This document shows positions 40,052 to 48,475 of a DNA stretch of 64,000 bases, piece after piece; the first letter of the stretch is position 1; every line of letters begins with the position of its first letter. This DNA is from Streptomyces lomondensis (GTDB lineage: Bacteria; Actinomycetota; Actinomycetes; Streptomycetales; Streptomycetaceae), in contig NZ_BMWC01000007.1 in assembly GCF_014651035.1 (NCBI RefSeq), positions 124,001 to 188,000 of the forward strand. The letters are read 5' to 3'. The notes under the pieces were generated by a model, which worked only from the letters and a program-made list of their open reading frames with translations, was not told the DNA's origin and did not search any database. Made by a program: the position numbers and the translations under genes.

Positions 40052-41995
40052 GTGGGGAGCGTTCCGAACCAAGGTCAGCCAGGTGACCCGGCCACGCACA
40101 TGATCGTGTGCGGTGACGACGGGCTCGCGCACCGGCTCGCGGCCGAACTCCGAGGCGTCTACGGCGAACAGGTCACGCTCGTCGTACCGCCCTCGGTGCG
40201 CCGGGTGCGGCAGCCGGTGGTCGGACGGGCCCGCGCCGCCTCGGCGGCCCTGCTCGACCGGGTCGTGAACGCGGCCGTCAACCGGACGGGCGCGGGCGGC
40301 GCCGAACCGGCCGGGAACGAGCAGGTCGTGGAGGCCGCCGAGGTCACCGAGGCCGTGCTCACCGAGGTCGGCGCCGACCGAGCGGCGGCCCTGGCGCTCG
40401 TGTACGACGACGACGAGACCAACATCCGCGCCGCGCTCACCGCCCGCCGTCTCAACCCCCGGCTGCGTCTCGTACTGCGGCTGTACAACCGGCGGTTGGG
40501 GCAGCACATCGAGGAACTCCTGGACCAGACGGCCGCCCTGGCCTCCGGGGCGGGGCCGGGCGGCTCGGGCCTCGACGCGTCGACGACCGTGCTCTCCGAC
40601 GCCGACACTGCCGCGCCCGCGCTGGCCGCGACCGCCCTCGTCGGCACCAGCAAGGTCGTCCAGACGGAGGGGCTCGTCCTGCGCGCGGTGGAACGGCAGC
40701 CGCCGCGGCCGGGCGAGGTGGCCGACCCGGGCCTGTGCACGCTGGCGCTGCTGTCCGCGACGAGCAACGACCCGGCCGGCGCGGACGGTTCCGAGGGCAG
40801 CGGGGAGCACGGGCCCCGACTGCTGCCCGACGAGGCGGCGGTGGCGGCGGCGACCGGGCGCGGGACCGTCGTCCTGGAGCAGGTGTCGTACTCCGGGCCG
40901 TCCCTGCCCGCCGGGCGGGGCGGTGTGCCGCCGTTCGCCTCCCTCTTCTCGCGGCGGCTGCGCTGGTCGCTGGCCGGACTGGTGGGCTGTGTGCTCGCGC
41001 TCGCCGTGGCGCTGATGTTCGTCACCGGGGAGCATCCGCTGTACGCGACGTACGTCACGCTGCTCGATCTCTTCGGCATCAACGACCCCGCGTTCCACGA
41101 GTCGACCGGGCGTCAGGTCCTGCAACTGCTGTCCGGGCTCGTCGGGTTGCTGCTGCTGCCGGTGCTGCTGGCCGCGGTGCTGGAGGCCCTGGGCACGTTC
41201 CGCAGCGCGTCCGCGCTGCGCAAGCCGCCGAGGGGGCTCGGCGGGCATGTGGTGCTGCTCGGGCTCGGCAAGATCGGGACGCGGGTGCTGACGCGGCTGC
41301 GGGAGCTGCACATTCCCGTGGTGTGCGTGGAGTCCGACCCGGAGGCGCGGGGGATGGCCACGGCTCGGCGGCTGCGGGTGCCGGTGGTGCTCGGAGACGT
41401 GACTCAGGAAGGGGTGCTGGAGGCCGCGAAGATCCATCGGGCGCACGCGCTGCTGGCGTTGACGAGCGCGGACACGACGAATCTGGAGGCCGCGCTGTAC
41501 GCCCGGTCCGTGCGGCCGGATCTGCGAGTCGTGCTGCGGCTGTACGACGACGACTTCGCGACGGCCGTGTACCGGACGCTGCGGGCGGCGCATCCGTTCG
41601 CCCTCACGCGGAGCCGGAGTGTGTCGCATCTGGCCGCTCCCGCGTTCGCCGGGGCGATGATGGGGCGGCAGATCCTGGGGGCGATTCCGGTGGAGCGGCG
41701 GGTGCTGCTGTTCGCGGAGCTGGAGGTGGCCGGGCATCCGCAGTTGGAGGGCCGGACGGTCGGGGAGGCGTTTCGGGCCGGGGCGTGGCGGGTGCTGGCA
41801 CTCAATACGGCGCCCTCCGGGCGGCGGGGTGAAGGGGAGAGCGCGGAGGGGGACGGCGCGCCGGCTTCGGGGCTGGTGTGGGATCTGCCTCCTACGTATG
41901 TGCTGGGCGCCGGGGACCGGGTGGTGCTGGCGGCGACGCGGCGGGGGCTGGCGGAGCTGCTGAGGCGGAGGCGGCGGGAGCGGGCCGGGGCGTGA
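40052..41995 (+). CDS. TrkA/RCK-domain channel-like protein
   Basis: A 647-residue protein. Order: an N-terminal Rossmann TrkA-N-like domain (MIVCGDDGLAHRLAAELRG, with a degenerate glycine motif), two membrane helices (SLAGLVGCVLALAVALMFVT and VLQLLSGLVGLLLLPVLLAA) with a short re-entrant segment between (YVTLLDLFGIND), then a canonical TrkA-N domain with HVVLLGLGKIGTRVLTRL. The potassium selectivity filter TxGYG is not present, so the pore identity is unclear. It probably senses nucleotides and gates ion flux. The GTG at 40052 is used; ATG at 40100 (MIVCGDD) is an alternative. Confidence 0.8.
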   Translation: MGSVPNQGQPGDPATHMIVCGDDGLAHRLAAELRGVYGEQVTLVVPPSVRRVRQPVVGRARAASAALLDRVVNAAVNRTGAGGAEPAGNEQVVEAAEVTEAVLTEVGADRAAALALVYDDDETNIRAALTARRLNPRLRLVLRLYNRRLGQHIEELLDQTAALASGAGPGGSGLDASTTVLSDADTAAPALAATALVGTSKVVQTEGLVLRAVERQPPRPGEVADPGLCTLALLSATSNDPAGADGSEGSGEHGPRLLPDEAAVAAATGRGTVVLEQVSYSGPSLPAGRGGVPPFASLFSRRLRWSLAGLVGCVLALAVALMFVTGEHPLYATYVTLLDLFGINDPAFHESTGRQVLQLLSGLVGLLLLPVLLAAVLEALGTFRSASALRKPPRGLGGHVVLLGLGKIGTRVLTRLRELHIPVVCVESDPEARGMATARRLRVPVVLGDVTQEGVLEAAKIHRAHALLALTSADTTNLEAALYARSVRPDLRVVLRLYDDDFATAVYRTLRAAHPFALTRSRSVSHLAAPAFAGAMMGRQILGAIPVERRVLLFAELEVAGHPQLEGRTVGEAFRAGAWRVLALNTAPSGRRGEGESAEGDGAPASGLVWDLPPTYVLGAGDRVVLAATRRGLAELLRRRRRERAGA

Positions 41996-42076
41996 ACGTG
42001 ACGCCGAGCGGTGGGTTTCACGGCTCGGCATGACAAGGTGCACGGCGATGGCGCTGCTGCCGGGTCGGTCGCGCGA

Positions 42077-42193
42077 CCCGGCGCAGCGGGGTGCCGCCCG
42101 CGCCCACCCGTGCCGCCCCAGGCGGCACGCATGCCCGCGGACAGCGGGGCGCGCAGCGCCCAAGGGGCGCGGGGAACTGCGCGATCAGCCACC
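42077..42193 (+). repeat. Interspersed intergenic structured repeat, copy 1
   Basis: The segment reads CCCGGCGCAGCGGGGTGCCG, then GCGCCCACCCGTGCCGCC and onward, and has a near-identical counterpart at 56965-57032. It has internal hairpins (GTGCCGCC/GGCGGCAC) and a tail around GGCGCGGGGAACTGCGCGA that is not in copy 2. It sits between the convergent TrkA-like and S9 peptidase genes and may act as a bidirectional terminator. The sequence looks like the short intergenic repeats seen in several Streptomyces genomes, which is recollection rather than a search result. Confidence 0.7.
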
Positions 42194-42232
42194 GAAGACC
42201 CGCAGCCGCCGACACCACCCCCGTCCCCCGAG

Positions 42233-44101
42233 CTACTGGGCGCTCGTCACCCCCTTCAGATGCCGCTCCGCGAACTCCAGCTCCAGCCGCACCTGCTTGA
42301 TCCGCTCGTCCACCACCAGCGACCCGTGCCCGGCGTCATAGCGGTACACCTCGTGCACCGCGCCCCTCGCCTCCAGGCGCTTCACGTAGTTCTCGATCTG
42401 GCGGATCGGGCAGCGGGGATCGTTGACGCCGGCCGAGATGTAGACCGGGGCCTTGACCTGGTCCACGTACGTGAGCGGGGACGAGGCCTCGAAGCGGTCC
42501 GGGACCTCTTCCGGCGTGCCGCCCAGCAGCGTGCGGTCCATCGCCTTCAGCGCTTCCATCTCGTCGTGGTACGCCGTGACGTAGTCGGCGACCGGAACCG
42601 CCGCGATGCCCAGGGCCCACGCGTCGGGCTGGACGCCGAGGCCGAGCAGGGTGAGGTAGCCGCCCCAGGAGCCGCCGGTGAGGATCAGGCGGTCGGGGTC
42701 GGCGAGGCCGGAGCTGACGGCCCATTCGCGGACCGCGGCGATGTCCTCCAGCTCGATGAGGCCGACGCGGTGCTTCAGGGCGTCCGTCCAGGCACGGCCG
42801 TAGCCCGTCGAGCCGCGGTAGTTGACACGGATCACCGCGTAGCCGTGATCGACCCAGGCCGCCGGGCCCGCCGCGAAGGAGTCGCTGTCGTGCCAGGTGG
42901 GGCCGCCGTGGATGTCGAAGACCGTGGGGAGCGGGCCGGTGGAGCCCTTCGGCTTCTGGACGAGGGCGTGGATGCGGCCCCCGGGGCCCTCCACCCACAC
43001 GTCCTCCACCGGCACCGAGCCGGGCGACTTCATGCCGGGCGGGTCGAGCACGACGCCGCCCGCCGTGGAGCGGACCGCCGACGGCTCTGCGGCCGAGGAC
43101 CACAGGTACTCCACGTGACCGTCGGGCCGGGCCGTGGCACCCGACACCGTGCCCGGCGGGGTCGGGATCTCCACCAGGGCGCGGCTCGCCAGGTCGTAGC
43201 GGAACAGCTCGCTGCGGGCCTCGAAGCTGTGCACGATGAGCAGGCCGGTGCCGTCCGGGTACCACTCGGCGCTGACGTCGCCCGGCAGCTCCAGCGCCAG
43301 GTCCGTCTCCTCACCGGTGGCCACGTCCCACACCAGGGGCTCCCAGCGGCCGCGGCGCTGGTGGCCGATGAGGAGGCGGGTGTCGCCGTCGACGGGGGCG
43401 AAGCCGAGGACCTCCAGGCCCAGCTCGCGGGTGCCGCCCTCGGTGTCGTCGAGGTCGGCGACCGCCGTGCCGTCGGGGCGCAGGACGCGCAGGGCCGAGT
43501 GCATCGCGTCGCCGTGCTCGGTGTGCTCGATGGCGATGAGCGAGCCGTCGTGGGAGAGGTCGCCGACGCCGGCCGACTCGCGGTGGCGGTAGATCTCCAC
43601 CGGGGCCTCGCCGGTGCGGACGAGATGGATCGTCGTACCGTCCTCGTCCGTCGAGCGGCCGACCACCGCCGTGCGCCCGTCTCTGCCGAGGGCGAGGCCC
43701 GCCGGGTAGGAGGCCTCCAGGCCCTCGGCGGCCGGCTCGTCCGCGCCGCCCTCGAAGGGCTGGCGGCGCCACACGCCGAACTCGTCGCCGTCCTTGTCGT
43801 CGAACCACCAGATCCATGCGCCGTCCGGCGACAGCACGCCGTCCGTCGTGCCGTTCGGCCGGTCCGTCACCTGGCGCTGCTCGCCCGTCGACCGGTCCCA
43901 GGCGTACAGCTCGTACGTCCCCGTCGCGTTCGACACGAACAGGGAGCGGTCCGGCGCGTCCTCCGCCCAGTCGGGCAGGGACACCCGGGGCGCCCGGAAG
44001 CGCTTCTCCCAGTCCGGCATCCGCTCCTGCTGTCCCGCCTGTACCTCTTGCTCGTGCTGGTCCCGCTGATCCCGCGCGTCGGACCCGTTGCTCTCAGTCA
44101 T
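42233..44101 (-). CDS. S9 family acylaminoacyl/oligopeptidase
   Basis: A 622-residue cytoplasmic serine peptidase of the prolyl oligopeptidase family. The N-terminal beta-propeller (repeats such as VSNATGTYELYAWDRSTGEQ and SGATARPDGHVEYLW) is followed by the alpha/beta hydrolase domain. Ser lies in GGSWGGYLTLLG near 470, Asp in GVNDPRCPI and His in DAGHGSLV at the C-terminus. It cleaves short peptides, probably including N-blocked ones. ATG at 44101 (MTESNGSDARDQ) is chosen. The gene is divergent from the SURF1 gene. Confidence 0.9.
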   Translation of the reverse strand: MTESNGSDARDQRDQHEQEVQAGQQERMPDWEKRFRAPRVSLPDWAEDAPDRSLFVSNATGTYELYAWDRSTGEQRQVTDRPNGTTDGVLSPDGAWIWWFDDKDGDEFGVWRRQPFEGGADEPAAEGLEASYPAGLALGRDGRTAVVGRSTDEDGTTIHLVRTGEAPVEIYRHRESAGVGDLSHDGSLIAIEHTEHGDAMHSALRVLRPDGTAVADLDDTEGGTRELGLEVLGFAPVDGDTRLLIGHQRRGRWEPLVWDVATGEETDLALELPGDVSAEWYPDGTGLLIVHSFEARSELFRYDLASRALVEIPTPPGTVSGATARPDGHVEYLWSSAAEPSAVRSTAGGVVLDPPGMKSPGSVPVEDVWVEGPGGRIHALVQKPKGSTGPLPTVFDIHGGPTWHDSDSFAAGPAAWVDHGYAVIRVNYRGSTGYGRAWTDALKHRVGLIELEDIAAVREWAVSSGLADPDRLILTGGSWGGYLTLLGLGVQPDAWALGIAAVPVADYVTAYHDEMEALKAMDRTLLGGTPEEVPDRFEASSPLTYVDQVKAPVYISAGVNDPRCPIRQIENYVKRLEARGAVHEVYRYDAGHGSLVVDERIKQVRLELEFAERHLKGVTSAQ

Positions 44102-44152
44102 GGCCCCATAGTGCACGCCCTCACCGACAATTCGCCCGCGAGGTCCCCAGCC

Positions 44153-44161
44153 TGTGGATAA
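44153..44161 (-). promoter_or_regulatory. Perfect DnaA box in S9/SURF1 divergent region
   Basis: TGTGGATAA (complement TTATCCACA) lies in the 173-base divergent gap, 52 bases from the S9 start and 113 from the SURF1 start. Its regulatory role is not known. Confidence 0.35.
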
Positions 44162-44262
44162 CCTCCACCGATCCCCCTTCCGAGCAGGTCAGCAGTGACG
44201 GAACCGCCCGGCGGGCCCGCCCCGTTGCCGACCCCGCGGGCTTTCCCTGCCCGGCGGCCCCG

Positions 44263-44268
44263 TACCGT
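44263..44268 (+). promoter_or_regulatory. -10 element of SURF1 gene, leaderless
   Basis: TACCGT ends six bases before the GTG start at 44275, so transcription would begin on the start codon. No ribosome-binding site is seen in the gap, which agrees with a leaderless mRNA. Confidence 0.45.
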
Positions 44269-44274
44269 GGGGGT

Positions 44275-45069
44275 GTGTACCGGTTTCTGCTGACGCCCCG
44301 ATGGTGGGGGATCAACATCTTCGTGCTGCTGTCGATCCCCTTCTGCATCTTCATGGGGTCCTGGCAGCTGGGCCGGTTCGAGGACCGCGTGCAGGACCAT
44401 CGCACCGCGACCGAGCAGGTCGCCGAGGCGGGGCGCGAGGCGCCGCGGCCGCTCGGGGAGATGCTGCCGGTGACCAAGGCGACGTCCGGCAAGCTGGTCA
44501 CCGCGACCGGCCGCTACGGCAAGCAGCTGCTGGTGCCCGGCCGGGAGCTCGACGGGAAGCAGGGCTTCTACGTCCTGACGCTGCTGCGCACCGACTCGGG
44601 TGAGGCGCTGCCGGTGGTCCGGGGCTGGTTGCCCGGTGCCGCCGACGCGGCCGAGGCCCCTGCCCCGCCAGCTGGCGAGGTCACGGTCACCGGGGCGCTG
44701 CAGGCGTCCGAGACGCCGGGGGACAACGGCGTCAGCGCGCAGGGCGGGCTGCCGAGTGGGCAGACGGCGGCGATCAGTGCGGCGTCTCTGGTGAATCTGG
44801 TGCCGTACGACGTGTATGACGCGTGGGTCACGTTGGCGCGGGGGGACTCGGGGATGAAGGCGGTGCCCGCTGCCGCGCCGCCGGACACGGGGCTTGATCT
44901 GAAGGCGTTCCAGAATCTGGGTTACACCGCTGAGTGGTTTGCCTTCGTGGGGTTTGTGATCTTCATGTGGTTCCGGTTGCTGCGGCGTGAGGTGGAGTTC
45001 GCGCGGGATGCGGAGCTGGGGTTGGTGCCCAATGAGGAGCCTGTCGCTGTGGACGCCGGGGTGAAGTGA
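44275..45069 (+). CDS. SURF1 family cytochrome oxidase assembly protein
   Basis: A 264-residue membrane protein with the SURF1 layout. The first helix (INIFVLLSIPFCIFMGSWQL) ends in the conserved WQLGRFEDR. An extracytoplasmic beta-rich domain contains GQLLVPGRELDG-like KQLLVPGRELDGKQGFYVLT and VVRGWLPG. The second helix is AEWFAFVGFVIFMWFRLLRR. It should help assemble the heme-copper oxidase cytochrome aa3. Oxidase structural genes are not in the window. Start GTG at 44275. Confidence 0.92.
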   Translation: MYRFLLTPRWWGINIFVLLSIPFCIFMGSWQLGRFEDRVQDHRTATEQVAEAGREAPRPLGEMLPVTKATSGKLVTATGRYGKQLLVPGRELDGKQGFYVLTLLRTDSGEALPVVRGWLPGAADAAEAPAPPAGEVTVTGALQASETPGDNGVSAQGGLPSGQTAAISAASLVNLVPYDVYDAWVTLARGDSGMKAVPAAAPPDTGLDLKAFQNLGYTAEWFAFVGFVIFMWFRLLRREVEFARDAELGLVPNEEPVAVDAGVK

Positions 45070-45120
45070 ACACAAAGCAGCGCTAGGGCGACCAGGACGG
45101 CAGCCCCCGCACCCGCTCCC

Positions 45121-46278
45121 CTACGCCCCCTGAAGCAACCCCGTCCAGTACACCGTCCCCGCGCACGCGTTGGACACCGTCACCGTCGCCGCGCCCGAGC
45201 CCGTTTCCGGGGTGTACGTCACTGCCACGCTGCCCTCGGCCGTGCCGTCCTCCGTGGTCAGTTGCGGGGCCGTGCCCGTGTCGCCGCCGGTGGAGGTGCC
45301 GCCCGTGTCCGTCGTGTCGCCCGACGGTGTGGGGTCGGGGGTGGGGTCGCCGGGGTCACCGGGGTCGCCGCCGGGGGTGGGACACGTCTCGGTGGGGACC
45401 CAGGCGAACTTCACGTCGTAGGCGGTGCCCGGCTGGAGCACCAGCTGGGCGGCCTCCAGGGACGGGTCGGGCAGGCCGGCCGCCGCGTCCCCGGCCGCGT
45501 GCCGGGCGGCACCGACCTTCGTGGCGTCGGCCGCGCCCTGGGGCAGGGCGCTCACCGAGCCGGGGCCGCTGACCGTACAACTCGCGGCGGAGACGTTGGT
45601 GACGCGGAAGGAGCCGTAGACCGCACCGGTGGAGTCGGGGGCGGCGCTGCTGCCGGCGGCCGGGCCGAGCTGGGCCGCGGTGCACGCCGGGATGCCGGCG
45701 GCGGTGCTGGAGGAGGGGTCGGCGCCCTGGGGCGCGCCGGGGGAGGAGCCGGTGCCCTTCTCCTCGTCCTTCTCCTTCTTGTCGCCCTTGTCCTTGCCCT
45801 CGGGCTTGCCCGAGGTGCCGGCGGCGCTGCTCTCGCCGCCGTCCGGGCCCTTGCCCTCGCTCGCGCCGCCCTGGGTCTGCGAGGCGTGGCCGGCGACCGA
45901 CGGGTTGGCTTCGGAGCCGGTGGCGTTGGAGACGTGCACCAGGGCGGGGACGGCGGTGCCGATGAAGAGGGCGGCGGCGGCCATGCCGACGACGGCCTGC
46001 CGCTTGCGTGCCCGCCGTTGGGGCACCGCCTTCCGCAGATAGTCCAGGGTGCCGTCGCGCGGTTCCACCTCCTGCACCACTTGGTGCAGCATCCTGCGCA
46101 GGTCCAGCTCGTCCGAGTCGAGCCCCTGGGGGCTCTGGTCGTCGGGGCCGTGGTTCACAGTTCCGTTCCCAGCGTGCGATTGCTTCGGATCTTGCCCGTG
46201 CAGCCTTGTCGGCTCGTGCCACTCGAAGGGCTCGTGCCGGTCGCGCCCGTCACGGCGCGCGCCGTCCGATTCGCTCAT
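45121..46278 (-). CDS. Membrane protein with DUF4232-like ectodomain, sigma-factor partner
   Basis: A 385-residue single-pass protein. A cytoplasmic N-terminus of about 110 residues carries a helix LDLRRMLHQVVQEVEPRDGT, then a membrane helix (VVGMAAAALFIGTAVPALVH), a Lys/Glu/Gly-rich linker (KPEGKDKGDKKEKDEEKGTG), and an extracellular DUF4232-like domain (ACTAAQLG, FRVTNVSAASCTVSGPG). Its ATG overlaps the sigma gene stop (ATGA), the arrangement of sigma/anti-sigma pairs. The N-terminal helix is short for a classical anti-sigma domain, so the anti-sigma role is inferred. Confidence 0.75.
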   Translation of the reverse strand: MSESDGARRDGRDRHEPFEWHEPTRLHGQDPKQSHAGNGTVNHGPDDQSPQGLDSDELDLRRMLHQVVQEVEPRDGTLDYLRKAVPQRRARKRQAVVGMAAAALFIGTAVPALVHVSNATGSEANPSVAGHASQTQGGASEGKGPDGGESSAAGTSGKPEGKDKGDKKEKDEEKGTGSSPGAPQGADPSSSTAAGIPACTAAQLGPAAGSSAAPDSTGAVYGSFRVTNVSAASCTVSGPGSVSALPQGAADATKVGAARHAAGDAAAGLPDPSLEAAQLVLQPGTAYDVKFAWVPTETCPTPGGDPGDPGDPTPDPTPSGDTTDTGGTSTGGDTGTAPQLTTEDGTAEGSVAVTYTPETGSGAATVTVSNACAGTVYWTGLLQGA

Positions 46279-46949
46279 GCCGGCGCCTCCATGGCCAGCC
46301 TGAGCGCCGCGATCCCGCGCGAGCCGTACGCCTTGACCGAGCCCAGGGATATGCCGAGCGTCTCGGCGACCTGCGCCTCGGTCATGTCCGCGAAGTAGCG
46401 CAGCACCAGCACCTCGCGCTGGCGGCGCTGCAGGCCCTTCATCGCCTTGATGAGGGAGTCGCGCTCCAGCTGGTCGTAGGCGCCTTCCTCGGCGCTCGCC
46501 ATGTCGGGCATGGGCTTCGACAGCAGCTTGAGGCCGAGGATGCGGCGGCGCAGCGCCGAGCGCGAGAGGTTGACGACCGTCTGGCGCAGGTACGCCAGGG
46601 TCTTCTCGGGGTCGCGGACCCGCTTGCGGGCCGAGTGGACACGGATGAAGGCCTCCTGGACGACGTCCTCGCAGGAGGCCGTGTCGTCGAGGAGGAGCGC
46701 GGCGAGACCCAGCAACGAGCGGTAGTGCGCCCGGTAGGTCTCGGTGAGGTGGTCGACGGTCGTACCGGCCGCGACTCCGTCCTCGGCGCCGTCGCGCTGG
46801 TTCGGGATGCGGGCCGGCCGCGCTGCGGGCACGGGCGCGATCACCGGCATGCCACCGGGCGTACCGGGCATGCGGGGTCGTAGAGCCGCCGGACGGGGCG
46901 GTCGAAGGACCGTGCCGCGTGCCGCGCTGAAGTCGAGTACCTCTGCCAC
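46275..46949 (-). CDS. SigE-family ECF RNA polymerase sigma factor
   Basis: A 224-residue group-IV sigma factor. Region 2 includes YRSLLGLAALLLDDTASCED and VVQEAFIRVHSARKRVRDPE, and region 4 includes QREVLVLRYFADMTEAQVAE followed by TLGISLGSVKAYGSRGIAAL. An N-terminal extension of about 60 residues is Pro/Ala/Arg-rich. The start is GTG at 46949; other in-frame starts are possible. The stop overlaps the membrane partner gene. The orthologue SCO3613 sits next to asd-ask in S. coelicolor. The regulon and signal are unknown. Confidence 0.88.
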   Translation of the reverse strand: MAEVLDFSAARGTVLRPPRPAALRPRMPGTPGGMPVIAPVPAARPARIPNQRDGAEDGVAAGTTVDHLTETYRAHYRSLLGLAALLLDDTASCEDVVQEAFIRVHSARKRVRDPEKTLAYLRQTVVNLSRSALRRRILGLKLLSKPMPDMASAEEGAYDQLERDSLIKAMKGLQRRQREVLVLRYFADMTEAQVAETLGISLGSVKAYGSRGIAALRLAMEAPA

Positions 46950-47108
46950 GTCTGTTGGACACGCTCACCCCCGCGAGGGTTGTACGTGCCGGGCGTCACT
47001 TTCAGGCCGACCGTCGCCGTCGACGGTCTGCCCGCGTCAGGCAGCACAACCGATAGTGCATCAAAGGCCCTCATGCGTCCCGCTCTTCCCCTATGTCCAG
47101 ATATGAAC

Positions 47109-47145
47109 GGACGTCCCCACGTCCGGTCCAGGCGTCCCCACGCCT
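47109..47145 (-). promoter_or_regulatory. Twin 6-bp hairpins with identical CCCC loops
   Basis: GGACGTccccACGTCC (47109-47124) and AGGCGTccccACGCCT (47130-47145) are two equal inverted repeats, 5 bases apart. They share the loop and have different but self-complementary stems. They lie about 160 bases upstream of the sigma gene start on its coding strand, so they could be in its leader or be a regulator's operator. Confidence 0.45.
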
Positions 47146-47185
47146 GATGAAGCGCTCCCACGGCCGGAGGGTGACCGCAAAGACG

Positions 47186-47221
47186 CTCCCCGCCCTCCGC
47201 ATGGTTGCGGAGGGCGGGGAG
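47186..47221 (-). terminator. Terminator of the ask-asd operon
   Basis: A perfect 15-bp stem (47186-47200 with 47207-47221) with loop ATGGTT. On the minus strand it is followed by GCGTCTTTG. Confidence 0.88.
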
Positions 47222-47389
47222 GTAAATCCTCTGATGCCGAAGCGCCGGGGACAAGTGGTCCGGACCATCGACCGGATCACATGTCACACATGGATCCTAC
47301 AAACCACGTACGGCGCAAGCCGGAGTTTTCGCCGTCGCGAAACTTCACGAAAAGCCCGGCCGTCCGCCCAGGACAGCTCGCCCGTCCTC

Positions 47390-48475
47390 TCAGGACAGCT
47401 CGGCCGCGACCAACTCGGCGATCTGCGCGGTGTTGAGCGCGGACCCCTTGCGCAGGTTGTCCCCGCACACGAAGAGTTCGAGGGCCGTGGGGTCGTCCAG
47501 GGCGCGGCGGACCCGCCCGACCCAGGTCGGGTCGGTGCCGACCACGTCGGCGGGGGTCGGGAACTCCCCGGCGGCCGGGTTGTCGAACAGCACGACACCG
47601 GGCGCGGTGGCGAGGATCTCGCGGGCCTTGTCGACGGTGACCTCGCCCTCGAAGCGGGCGTGCACGGTCAGGGAGTGCGTGGTGATCACCGGCACGCGGA
47701 CGCAGGTGACGGCCACCGGAAGGCCGGGCAGGCCGAGGATCTTGCGGGACTCGTCCCGCACCTTCAGCTCCTCCGAGGACCAGCCGTCCTCGCGCGCCGA
47801 ACCGGCCCACGGCACGACGTTCAGCGCGACCGGCTCCGGGAACGGCCCGGTGCGGTCGCCGACGGCCCGCCGTACGTCACCGGGGCTGGTGCCCAGCTCC
47901 GTGCCGGCGACCAGGGAGAGCTGCTCCCGCAGCGTCGCCACGCCCGCGCGCCCGGCGCCGCTCACGGCCTGGTACGAGGAGGCCACCAGCTCGCGCAGCC
48001 CGAACTCGGCGTGCAGCGCGCCCAGGGCGACGATCATGGAGAGCGTGGTGCAGCTGGGGTTGGCGATGATGCCGCGCGGGCGCATGCGCACGGCGTGCGG
48101 ATTGACCTCGGGCACGACGAGGGGCACGTCCGGATGCATCCGGAACGTGCCCGAGTTGTCGACCACCACCGCGCCCTTGGCGGCGGCCAGGGGCGCCCAC
48201 CGCTCGGCGACCTCGTCGGGGACGTCGAACAGGGCGACGTCGACGCCGTCGAAGGCCTCCTCGGTGAGCGCCAGGACCTCGGTCTCCTCGCCGCGCACGG
48301 CCAGCTTGCGGCCGGCCGAGCGCGGGGAGGCGACCAGTCGGATCTCGCCCCAGATGTCCGCCCGGTGGGACAGGATCTGGAGCATGACCGTGCCGACGGC
48401 TCCGGTCGCTCCCACCACGGCGAGCGTGGGCCGGCCCGATCGGCCGGTCCGGCCGCCCCGTCGAAGGTCGGCCAT
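47390..48475 (-). CDS. asd: Aspartate-semialdehyde dehydrogenase
   Basis: NADPH-dependent reductive dephosphorylation of aspartyl-phosphate to aspartate semialdehyde, the branch point to lysine/diaminopimelate, threonine and methionine. The 361-residue protein has the NADP fold LAVVGATGAVGTVMLQIL near 18-35, the catalytic Cys in IIANPSCTTLSMIVALG and the active-site motif SSYQAVSGAGRAGV. The His/Arg substrate-binding region is HARFEGEVTVD. The ATG overlaps the ask TGA by one base (TGATG), so the two are coupled. A short Gly/Arg-rich N-terminal extension precedes the fold. Confidence 0.95.
   Translation of the reverse strand: MADLRRGGRTGRSGRPTLAVVGATGAVGTVMLQILSHRADIWGEIRLVASPRSAGRKLAVRGEETEVLALTEEAFDGVDVALFDVPDEVAERWAPLAAAKGAVVVDNSGTFRMHPDVPLVVPEVNPHAVRMRPRGIIANPSCTTLSMIVALGALHAEFGLRELVASSYQAVSGAGRAGVATLREQLSLVAGTELGTSPGDVRRAVGDRTGPFPEPVALNVVPWAGSAREDGWSSEELKVRDESRKILGLPGLPVAVTCVRVPVITTHSLTVHARFEGEVTVDKAREILATAPGVVLFDNPAAGEFPTPADVVGTDPTWVGRVRRALDDPTALELFVCGDNLRKGSALNTAQIAELVAAELS

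Larger units (their letters stand above)
46950..47389. other. sigma-asd intergenic region
   Basis: A 440-base gap upstream of the sigma gene and downstream of asd. It carries the asd terminator (47186-47221), two twin hairpins with CCCC loops (47109-47145), and an imperfect palindrome ATCACATGTCACACATGGAT near 47276-47295. No coding frame here was judged real. Confidence 0.6.
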
